The position numbers and the translations under genes are program-made. A stretch of DNA of 5,552 nucleotides, from NCBI GenBank assembly GCA_945643825.1, contig CALZEZ010000110.1, positions 1-5,552 of the forward strand. Direction: 5' to 3'. This DNA is from an uncultured Lachnospiraceae bacterium. GTDB taxonomy: Bacteria; Bacillota; Clostridia; Lachnospirales; Lachnospiraceae. The notes beneath the pieces are model-generated. The model did no database searches and was not told the DNA's origin. It saw only the letters and a list, made by a program, of their open reading frames with translations. Positions 1-5,427 of the stretch are shown piece after piece (positions within the stretch are counted from its first letter, which is position 1; the number at the start of each line of letters is the position of its first letter).

Positions 1-105
1 CACCTGCTGCTGCAGATCCATATCTTTTTTCAGGCATTCCTCACATTTGGTCACGCCGAGCGTCGGGAAAAACTCTTTTCCGCACGTACAAATTCGCTTT
101 GCCAT
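1..105 (-). CDS. Small zinc-ribbon-like protein, N-terminal 35 codons only (runs off left edge)
   Basis: The ATG at 105-103 opens a frame that stays open to the window edge. The visible protein begins MAKRICTCGKEF and has a CxC pair (C6, C8) and a CxxC pair (C21, C24) separated by 12 residues. This is a plausible four-cysteine zinc site, followed by a charged, glutamine-rich stretch (KKDMDLQQQ). GAGG (minus strand, 122-119) lies 13 bases before this ATG, a rather long gap, and a closer ATG in between (117-115) reads only Met-Asn-stop, so 105 is the sensible start. It is transcribed divergently from the lipoprotein gene. The family is not recognised: short Firmicute proteins with N-terminal cysteine knuckles include flagellar-operon YvyF-like and HNH-type proteins, but 35 residues cannot decide. 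That it is a real gene is likely; its function is unknown. Confidence 0.6.
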   Translation of the reverse strand, partial: MAKRICTCGKEFFPTLGVTKCEECLKKDMDLQQQV

Positions 106-122
106 ATTTCAATTCATTCCTC

Positions 123-149
123 ACCTGTGCCTGTTTGCTTAACCTGTGC
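123..149. repeat. Short direct repeat ACCTGTGC in the left intergenic region
   Basis: ACCTGTGC is found at 123-130 and 142-149, 19 bases apart, just upstream of the ribosome site of the minus-strand zinc-ribbon gene (it reads GCACAGGT in that gene's sense). It lies in the probable leader of that gene. Eight bases repeated once could be chance; a translational or transcriptional operator is possible but unsupported. Confidence 0.3.
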
Positions 150-227
150 ATTCGCACTCTTTACAGACACATTTTTTTCCATACAGAATTAACATATCAT
201 TTTTTACATGAAAATTCCATTCCTTAT

Positions 228-256
228 TTGAATTATTTCCTGATATAACGTATGAT
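228..256 (+). promoter_or_regulatory. Sigma-A type promoter of the lipoprotein gene
   Basis: A -35 box TTGAAT (228-233) and a -10 box TATGAT (251-256) are separated by exactly 17 bases. Each box matches the sigma-A consensus at five or four of six positions. Transcription would start near 263, giving a short leader of about 23 bases that contains the GAAAGGA ribosome site at 271-277, 8 bases before the ATG. No regulator site with convincing spacing is seen upstream. TTAACA (189-194) and TTTACA (203-208) occur there, but 14 bases apart rather than 11. The minus-strand gene at 105 has no equally clear promoter; TGATATGTT read leftwards (199-191) could be a weak extended -10. Confidence 0.65.
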
Positions 257-285
257 AGAAGGACGAATACGAAAGGACTTGATTT

Positions 286-1488
286 ATGAGACAGAAACAA
301 TATCTCGCAATACTGCTTGCAATACTTGCCGGTGCACAGTTATCCGGCTGCGGTATCACCATGGACAATACCAGACCGGAGAGCACAAACGAGGCTGCTG
401 CAGACGGGGAATGGGAAAAGCTCGAGGAGACAGACAGGGAGGCTCCCTCTGCGGATGCGCCGCAGGCTTCCGGAGAGGCCTCTGAGAATAAGCAGGATGC
501 TCCCGCGCAGGAGGTCGCACAGGATGCAGAGGCACTTTATAAGGATGTGCTTGCCAATTTCCATGCGCTTGTGGCCTATGGTCTTGATGAGAATGTGGAT
601 CCTGAGGGGACGACGGGTGTCCTTGAGCTGGTGAATGCGAGCGGGTGTGATTACGCCCTGCGGACAGTGGGCTCTGTGATAAAGGATCTAAACGGGGATG
701 ATGTCCCGGAGCTGCTTATCGGAAATTGCAATAGCAATGAGATCTATGCTCTTTATACCTTAGTGGAAGAGACGCCGGTGCTGTGCTTCGAGGGCTATGC
801 AAGAAATAGGTACTATCTGCTGGAGGACGGTTCGATCTATAATCTCTCCTCGGGCGGCGCAATGTATTCGGCTGCGGCTGTTTATACGCTTTCGGAGGAT
901 GCCACGGCGCTCGTTTGCAAGGATTTCTATTTTACCTACGAGAAGGATGACAGCTTTGAGGAAATCGGGGTTTATTATAATCAGACCGGCGAGTGGGATA
1001 AGGAGGTGTCACAGGAGACGGAGCTTTCGAGTGAGCAATTCTGGGAGCTTACGGATGCGTGGGATGCACAGATTCAAAGACTGCCTATCGAGTCGGCCTT
1101 TGACGGCAGTGTTCCCTTTGACGGGATATCGATTGCCTGGGCGGAGGATATCCTGCCCGAGCTTACGGACTATGATGCGTTTGCCGCTTCGACAGACGAG
1201 GGGTCTGTCCGGGTGGTTCTGAGCACGGAACGTGACGTGGAAGATTTCAAGGTGCTCTCCTTAGCTTTGGAGAATGTAGATGAGAATGGGACGGCTACCT
1301 TCGCAAAGGAGGAGCTCTACTCCCATGGAACATTGACAGCTGAGAAACCGCTCGTGCTCTCCGTCATCTTCTATGGAACCGTCCCCTACTATGGGATTTC
1401 CTTCACGGACGATAACGGAGAGACAAAGGTCTATGCCATCGACGAGAGCGGCATGGATGGCTCCGTCTATTTGTGGGAGATCGAATAG
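286..1488 (+). CDS. Predicted secreted lipoprotein with acidic linker and DxNxD loop, function unknown
   Basis: The 400-residue product starts with a short basic segment (MRQKQ), a hydrophobic core (residues 6-18) and the lipobox LSGC with Cys22. It should therefore be cleaved by signal peptidase II and anchored to the outer face of the membrane. Residues about 29-82 are a low-complexity Asp/Glu/Ala/Pro-rich tether. A globular part follows. KDLNGDDVPELLIG (133-146) has the spacing of a calcium-binding DxNxDxxxE loop like those of FG-GAP/VCBS or EF-hand-like repeats. Residues about 285-400 form a Tyr/Phe-rich, probably beta-stranded C-terminal domain ending YLWEIE. Similar lipoproteins with a D-x-NGD-xx-PELL motif are common in Clostridia, but no enzymatic role is known to me. 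The start is fixed by GAAAGGA 8 bases upstream. The gene stands alone and converges on the sensor-kinase gene with only 4 bases between stop codons, so its transcript must run into that gene. Confidence 0.85.
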   Translation: MRQKQYLAILLAILAGAQLSGCGITMDNTRPESTNEAAADGEWEKLEETDREAPSADAPQASGEASENKQDAPAQEVAQDAEALYKDVLANFHALVAYGLDENVDPEGTTGVLELVNASGCDYALRTVGSVIKDLNGDDVPELLIGNCNSNEIYALYTLVEETPVLCFEGYARNRYYLLEDGSIYNLSSGGAMYSAAAVYTLSEDATALVCKDFYFTYEKDDSFEEIGVYYNQTGEWDKEVSQETELSSEQFWELTDAWDAQIQRLPIESAFDGSVPFDGISIAWAEDILPELTDYDAFAASTDEGSVRVVLSTERDVEDFKVLSLALENVDENGTATFAKEELYSHGTLTAEKPLVLSVIFYGTVPYYGISFTDDNGETKVYAIDESGMDGSVYLWEIE

Positions 1489-1492
1489 TCTT

Positions 1493-2797
1493 CTACAGCG
1501 TCACGCAGACGGTTGTTCCCTGCCCGACCTCACTGGTCAGCTGGATGCTGCCGCCATGCAGTTCGACGATATGCTTGACAATCGCAAGTCCGAGTCCGGT
1601 TCCGCCGGTTTCTCTGGATCTGCTCTTGTCCACGCGATAGAAGCGCTCAAAGACGCGGTCCTGCTCCTCTCTGGGTATGCCGATGCCGGTGTCGGAAACA
1701 ATCAGCTTGACCTGCATTCCGCACGGGTAGACGCAGACGCCTACCGAGCCGTCCTGTACGTTGTAGCGGATCGCATTCTGAACCAGGTTATCAATCAGCT
1801 CGATCACGAGACCCTTGTTGGTGGTGACAAAGCTGCTTTCGCCTGACACGGACAGTGTCAGGTTTTTTTCTGTGGCAAGAGGACCAAGAAACTCCATTCG
1901 CTCCTTCAACAGTTCATAGAGGTCGATTCTGGTAACGTCTGTCAGATCGTCCTTATGGTCAAGCTCTGAGAGGCGGATGATATCATTGACAAGTGACACC
2001 AGGCGGTTTGCCTGTTTTCTGATCTCACCCGCAAACCGGATCTGGCTGTCAGTGTCAACCATTTTATTTTCGATCAGCTCGGCATATCCCGAGATCGCGG
2101 TGATCGGCGTCTTAAGCTCATGGGAAACGTTTGCCGTAAAGTCCTGTCGGCTCTTTGCTGCCGCGAGGATATCCCGGTGCTGCTGCCTGATGCGTGTGAT
2201 GAAGGGCTCGAGCTCCTTATAGGCGACCGGTGTATTGACATTATCAAGATCCTCTGCCATGACGCGGATGGGCTCCAGGAGCTTGCCGGTTAAAATGCGG
2301 CTGATCGTGACACATAGAAGCGTGATCATGACGATGATGAGTACAACGATAGCGGCAACCGATGCAAACACGCTGTATATTCTCCTTGCAAGCGTAGACA
2401 CGATAAGCACCGTGCCGTCCTCCAAAAGAACCGCATAGTAGAAGGTGCGCATGTTCATGGTGTCCGATTCGCGCACGGATTCTCCGACGCCGTTTAGAAA
2501 GGCGTCCCGGACCTCGGGTCTGTCGAGGTGATTGTCCAGATTTCTGGCATCGTTATCGAAGAGAACCTCTCCTTTTGCCGAGATCCAGGTGATTCGAATG
2601 TCCGGATCACCCATAAGGCTTTCCTCGTCTGTCAGCTTGGAGAGCCCGGCTGCAGCCAGGATTCTTGCCTGAATGCGCAGATCCTTTTTGACCTGCTGCC
2701 CGAAGAGATTGTAATAGACGCAGGTAATACTGAACATCGTAATGCAGACAGCAAGCATGGAAATCGCAATCATGGCAAGATTTATTTTGTGCTTCAT
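1493..2797 (-). CDS. phoR: PhoR-type membrane sensor histidine kinase
   Basis: This 434-residue kinase has TM1 at about 6-28, an extracytoplasmic sensor of about 110 residues, TM2 at about 141-166, a HAMP-like linker (LLEPIRVMA, 173-181), a dimerisation and phosphoacceptor box VSHELKTP with His226, and a complete HATPase_c domain. That domain shows the N box (ELIDNLVQNAIRY, Asn341), G1 (DTGIGI, 369-374), the F box (RVFERFYRVD, 381-390) and G2 (GGTGLGLAI, 398-406), so it should be catalytically active. The sensor segment carries NHLDRPEV (89-96) and GESVRESDT (105-113), typical of the extracytoplasmic PAS-like domain of Gram-positive PhoR/WalK kinases. It is shorter than Bacillus PhoR (about 580) because no cytoplasmic PAS lies between HAMP and His226. 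Its ATG overlaps the regulator's stop (ATGA) and no strong ribosome site precedes it, suggesting translational coupling. Phosphate as the signal is inferred from family and operon. Confidence 0.88.
   Translation of the reverse strand: MKHKINLAMIAISMLAVCITMFSITCVYYNLFGQQVKKDLRIQARILAAAGLSKLTDEESLMGDPDIRITWISAKGEVLFDNDARNLDNHLDRPEVRDAFLNGVGESVRESDTMNMRTFYYAVLLEDGTVLIVSTLARRIYSVFASVAAIVVLIIVMITLLCVTISRILTGKLLEPIRVMAEDLDNVNTPVAYKELEPFITRIRQQHRDILAAAKSRQDFTANVSHELKTPITAISGYAELIENKMVDTDSQIRFAGEIRKQANRLVSLVNDIIRLSELDHKDDLTDVTRIDLYELLKERMEFLGPLATEKNLTLSVSGESSFVTTNKGLVIELIDNLVQNAIRYNVQDGSVGVCVYPCGMQVKLIVSDTGIGIPREEQDRVFERFYRVDKSRSRETGGTGLGLAIVKHIVELHGGSIQLTSEVGQGTTVCVTL
1842..1869 (+). terminator. Intrinsic terminator on plus strand, lying antisense inside the sensor-kinase gene
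   Basis: CCTGACAC (1842-1849), a five-base loop GGACA, and GTGTCAGG (1855-1862) form a perfect 8-bp GC-balanced stem, followed at once by seven T residues (1863-1869). This is the textbook Rho-independent form for plus-strand transcription only. On the minus strand the hairpin follows an A-run and has no T-tract. It lies 354 bases past the lipoprotein stop and is the first terminator-like structure there, so it probably ends that mRNA. The same bases encode kinase residues about 310-319 (EKNLTLSVSG), so it sits within coding sequence of the opposing gene. Confidence 0.75.
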
Positions 2798-3462
2798 TCC
2801 GCTACGTACCCCACATTTCTGACGGTCTTAATATGCTCTCCCTCCGTTTTCAGCTTCTGTCTGAGCGTCTTGATGTGCATGTCGACCGTTCGGGATTCTC
2901 CCTCAAATTCGGTTCCCCAGACACTTAACATGATCCGGTCTCTGGACAGGACGATCCCTTTGTTGACAAGTAAATATTTTAACAGCTCATGCTCCTTGTA
3001 GGTGAGCTCCACAATCTCTCCGTCCACCTCGCATTTATGTCTCACATTATCGATCACGATGCTTCCGAGCGTGAGGGTTTCTTCCTTTTCTCCCTCGCAC
3101 CGGCGAAGCAGTGCCTTGACGCGGGAGATTAGCTCCATAATGGAGAAGGGCTTTTTGATGTAGTCATCCGCACCGTTATCGAGTCCCTTGACCATGTCAA
3201 TCTCTGTGGTCTTGGCGGTCACCATGATGATCGGAAGCTTCGCGGTCTGCTGTTTTGTGCGCAGCTTTTTGACGATGGTATTGCCGTCTGAATCGGGCAG
3301 CATGACATCGAGCACGAGCAGATCCGGCAGAAGCTCCTCCATTTTCTTATAGAAGGAACCCGCATTTTCAAACGCGCAGACCTCGTGTCCGCTGTTTTTT
3401 AAGGCAATCGTCTCGATCTCCCGTATGCTTTCATCATCCTCCACAACATAGATTAGTGCCAT
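2794..3462 (-). CDS. phoB: PhoB/PhoP-type OmpR-family response regulator
   Basis: The 222-residue protein has an N-terminal receiver domain with the acidic pair Asp9/Asp10, the phosphoacceptor Asp52 (LVLDVMLPD), Thr82 (MVTAK) and Lys104 (DDYIKKPF). This is followed by an OmpR-type winged helix (about 130-222) with the recognition-helix region SRTVDMHIKTLRQKL at 190-204. Length and residues are those of an intact PhoB/PhoP family activator. Its ATG follows the transporter's TAA with no gap (TAAATG), and its ribosome site GAAGGGGA lies inside the transporter's last codons. The partner kinase follows with a 4-base overlap. The tandem TTTACA repeats upstream of the operon are of the type such regulators bind, so autoregulation is likely. 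One small oddity is the C-terminus GYVAE, where most family members have GYR. Assignment to phosphate control rests on the transporter, the PhoU domain and these repeats together. Confidence 0.88.
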   Translation of the reverse strand: MALIYVVEDDESIREIETIALKNSGHEVCAFENAGSFYKKMEELLPDLLVLDVMLPDSDGNTIVKKLRTKQQTAKLPIIMVTAKTTEIDMVKGLDNGADDYIKKPFSIMELISRVKALLRRCEGEKEETLTLGSIVIDNVRHKCEVDGEIVELTYKEHELLKYLLVNKGIVLSRDRIMLSVWGTEFEGESRTVDMHIKTLRQKLKTEGEHIKTVRNVGYVAE

Positions 3463-5247
3463 TTATTCCCCTTCTTTCTTCACCGGTATGCTATATTTCT
3501 GCTGCAATCTCGCCACCTGACCCGCAAACCATTCGGTCTGCTTCAAATCCGAGTCAATGTAGCCATGGGTGTCAAAGCCGTCCTCATTTACCTGGATCAG
3601 GCACACCGCAATGTTGGAGCAGTGGTCGGAGATTCTCTCTAAATCGGTAATCATGTCCTCTAGCAGGATTCCAAGCTCGATCGTACATTTGCCGTTTCTG
3701 AGTCTCCGGATGTGATTCTGTCTGAGTGCGAGGTTTAGTCCGTCAATGACCTCTTCCAGCGGCTCTACTCCCTTGGCGCGTTCGATATCTCTGTTCTCAA
3801 AGATCTGTACAGTCATATCCACGATCTCTTTCACGGCGGCTATCAGGACAGAGAGCTCTTTTCTCGCCTTTTTGGAGAACTCCTGCTTGCGCTTTTTCAT
3901 CTGTGTCGCAGATTCCATGAGGTTGACCGCATGGTCGGAAATGCGCTCTAAGTCACTCGTACAGTGCAGAAGAATCGACAGTGTGTGGGAATCCGTCCGC
4001 GAGAGGTTTGTTCCGGAGAGCTTCACGAGGTAGGTTCCGAGCACGTCCTCGTAGGTGTCGATGAGTTGCTCCTTTTCGGTAACCTGTATTGCTACAGCCT
4101 CATTATATTCATTTAACAGATCAAGTGCAAGGAAGATACATTCTCTGGTCTGGTTTGCCATGGAGAAGGCAGCTGTTCTGCAAAGCTCCATCGCAAAGCC
4201 GGGCTTTTGCAGGAAGCGCTCGTCGAGTGCCGCAAGCTCTGCGGGCAGATTGGTCTGTGTTTTCTCCACTCTGTCGGGTACGGTGAGAGTGGACAGGCGG
4301 ACTAATCCATTGGCAAATGGGAACATGACAACCGCGCAGCCGATATTGAACAGGCTGTGGATCACGGCGATGCCAAAGGCACTCGCAGAGTCGTTTAAGA
4401 ACGCAAAGGGGCTCACCAGGTTGATTCCGTAGAATACGACCATGAAGAGAAGCGTGCCGATGAGGTTGAAATATAAGTGAATCATGGACGCGCGTCTCGC
4501 ATTACGGTTTGCTCCCACGGAAGAGAGGATCGCCGTGACGCAGGTTCCGATGTTCTGTCCCATGATGATCGGGAGTGCTGCGCCATAGCTCACCGCGCCG
4601 GTCAGGCAGAGTGCCTGTAGGATTCCGACAGAGGCGGAGGAGCTCTGGATCACGGCCGTGAGAAGGGTTCCGGCAAGCATTCCGAGAATGGGGTTGGAGA
4701 ACATGGTGAGAAGTCCGGTGAAGGCCTTATTGTCTGCAAGCGGGGATACGGCTGTGCTCATCGTCTCCATGCCGAACATCAGAATGGCAAAGCCAAGCAG
4801 GATTGTGCCGACGTCGCGCTTTTTATCATTTTTGCCTGCAGTCATCGTGAGAATCACGCCGATTGCCGCAAGCACGGGGGAGAAGGAGCTTGGCTTTAGG
4901 AGCCGGATCAAAAAACTTCCGCCCGATATGCCGGTCAGGGACAGAAGCCACGAAGTGATGGTCGTGCCGATGTTGGCACCCATGATGATGCCGACGGCCT
5001 GTCCGAGCTGCATGATGCCGGAGTTGACAAAGCCGACTACCATGACCGTTGTTGCTGAGGAGGATTGTATGACGGCGGTCACGAGCGCGCCGAGAAGTAC
5101 GGCACGAAGCTTCGTCGAGGTCAGTCTTTCTAAAAGAGCCTCCATCCTTCCTCCCGATAATTTCGACAGGCTGTCTCCCATGACTCCCATTCCGTATAAG
5201 AAGAGTGCCAGTCCTCCTATGCCTGTAAATACGCCGAAAATGTCCAT
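3463..5247 (-). CDS. Na/Pi cotransporter with C-terminal PhoU domain
   Basis: The 594-residue protein has about eight or nine hydrophobic segments in residues 1-315, built as an inverted-type duplication. TAVIQSSSATT (57-67) is echoed by TAVIQSSSASV (197-207), and GANIGTT (90-96) by GQNIGTC (230-236). The paired QSSS motifs are the signature of the Na/Pi cotransporter family (NptA, YjbB, mammalian SLC34). Residues about 345-555 form a helical PhoU-like domain with two DLERISDH motifs (432-439 and 535-542), carrying the acidic residues that bind metal in PhoU proteins. The expected role is sodium-coupled phosphate movement across the membrane, with the PhoU part gating transport or signalling to the kinase. 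It is first in an operon with the regulator and kinase. The ATG at 5247 has AGAAAGG upstream (5267-5261); the 13-base gap is acceptable because this matches the 5' part of the Shine-Dalgarno sequence. Direction of transport in vivo is not shown by sequence. Confidence 0.93.
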   Translation of the reverse strand: MDIFGVFTGIGGLALFLYGMGVMGDSLSKLSGGRMEALLERLTSTKLRAVLLGALVTAVIQSSSATTVMVVGFVNSGIMQLGQAVGIIMGANIGTTITSWLLSLTGISGGSFLIRLLKPSSFSPVLAAIGVILTMTAGKNDKKRDVGTILLGFAILMFGMETMSTAVSPLADNKAFTGLLTMFSNPILGMLAGTLLTAVIQSSSASVGILQALCLTGAVSYGAALPIIMGQNIGTCVTAILSSVGANRNARRASMIHLYFNLIGTLLFMVVFYGINLVSPFAFLNDSASAFGIAVIHSLFNIGCAVVMFPFANGLVRLSTLTVPDRVEKTQTNLPAELAALDERFLQKPGFAMELCRTAAFSMANQTRECIFLALDLLNEYNEAVAIQVTEKEQLIDTYEDVLGTYLVKLSGTNLSRTDSHTLSILLHCTSDLERISDHAVNLMESATQMKKRKQEFSKKARKELSVLIAAVKEIVDMTVQIFENRDIERAKGVEPLEEVIDGLNLALRQNHIRRLRNGKCTIELGILLEDMITDLERISDHCSNIAVCLIQVNEDGFDTHGYIDSDLKQTEWFAGQVARLQQKYSIPVKKEGE

Positions 5248-5284
5248 GCTAATAGTGATACCTTTCTATTGTTTTTGTAAGCCC

Positions 5285-5338
5285 AGTATAACGATAGCAT
5301 GTAAAATCTATGGCGTTCTTATGTAAAATCTATGTAAA
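5285..5338 (-). promoter_or_regulatory. Pho-box promoter of the transporter-regulator-kinase operon
   Basis: Read on the minus strand, four hexamers follow each other at exact 11-base steps: TTTACA (5338-5333), TTTACA (5327-5322), ACGCCA (5316-5311, degenerate) and TTTACA (5305-5300). Three fit the TT(A/C/T)A(C/T)A unit known for Bacillus PhoP. As 7-base units (TTTACAT) with 4-base AT-rich spacers they also resemble the Escherichia coli Pho box. A -10 box TATACT (5290-5285) follows after 9 bases. No proper -35 box is present at the usual distance, which suits a promoter where the activator array replaces it. Transcription would begin near 5278, with a leader of about 31 bases. Confidence 0.75.
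5299..5334. repeat. 14-base direct repeat, 22 bases apart, within the Pho array
   Basis: ATGTAAAATCTATG occurs at 5299-5312 and identically at 5321-5334, offset by 22 bases (two helical turns). A further ATGTAAA begins at 5332, 11 bases after the second copy. The repeat is longer than the TTTACA unit alone because the spacer AGAT (minus strand) is also conserved, which suggests that two-unit blocks were duplicated or that the spacer is read as well. Confidence 0.85.
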
Positions 5339-5344
5339 TTTACA
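5333..5344. repeat. 12-base perfect palindrome at the axis of the divergent promoters
   Basis: TGTAAATTTACA is a perfect dyad centred between 5338 and 5339. Its left half is the outermost unit of the leftward Pho array and its right half the outermost unit of the rightward array, so the two arrays touch back to back with no spacer. It lies 48 bases from the leftward -10 box and 49 from the rightward one. Confidence 0.85.
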
Positions 5345-5393
5345 GAGCCTTTACGTGAGGATGTGAATAAAGTTTACATTCTCGGAATATAAT
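5339..5393 (+). promoter_or_regulatory. Pho-box promoter of the rightward membrane-protein gene
   Basis: On the plus strand, TTTACA (5339-5344), TTTACG (5350-5355), a poor unit ATGTGA (5361-5366) and TTTACA (5373-5378) occur at steps of 11, 11 and 12 bases. The last unit is followed after 9 bases by a perfect -10 box TATAAT (5388-5393), the same spacing as in the leftward promoter. No TTGACA-like -35 box lies 17 bases upstream of the -10. The start of transcription would be near 5400, with a leader of about 28 bases. The array is less regular than the leftward one but its -10 box is stronger. Confidence 0.68.
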
Positions 5394-5427
5394 GACATTT
5401 ATCGACACAGAACAAAGGAGGATCATT

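Noticed and set aside
146..178. GTGC-ATTC-GCAC hairpin with a run of seven T residues as a terminator.
   Set aside because: The stem is only 4 bp and the T-run starts 14 bases after it; it lies between divergent genes where a plus-strand terminator would have no purpose.
114..182. A 22-codon minus-strand frame (ATG at 182-180) ending just before the zinc-ribbon gene, as a leader peptide.
   Set aside because: There is no ribosome site upstream of its ATG and its codons look like intergenic sequence; no attenuator hairpin follows.
160..208. Possible Pho box upstream of the lipoprotein gene: TTTACA at 160 and 203, TTAACA at 189.
   Set aside because: The units are 29 and 14 bases apart, not 11, so they are out of phase; the promoter has an ordinary -35 box, so no activator array is needed.
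1400..1492. Search for a terminator of the minus-strand operon beyond the kinase stop.
   Set aside because: Only a weak ATGCC/GGCAT stem with a 12-base loop and no T-tract is present, so the operon's 3' end cannot be placed.
1373..1846. Plus-strand frame spanning the lipoprotein end and the antisense of the kinase.
   Set aside because: It overlaps two well-supported genes in the wrong frames and has no ribosome site; only the RNA, not a protein, is likely to be made from here.
4909..4940. Minus-strand T-run (AAAAAA at 4911-4916 on plus) in the transporter gene as an internal terminator.
   Set aside because: The preceding sequence forms only a 3-bp stem; it is codons for Phe-Leu in a membrane segment.
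4658..5326. Long open frame on the plus strand opposite the transporter gene.
   Set aside because: It lacks a ribosome site, runs into the Pho control region, and its composition is that of a reverse-strand reading of the transporter, whose own product is a clear family member.
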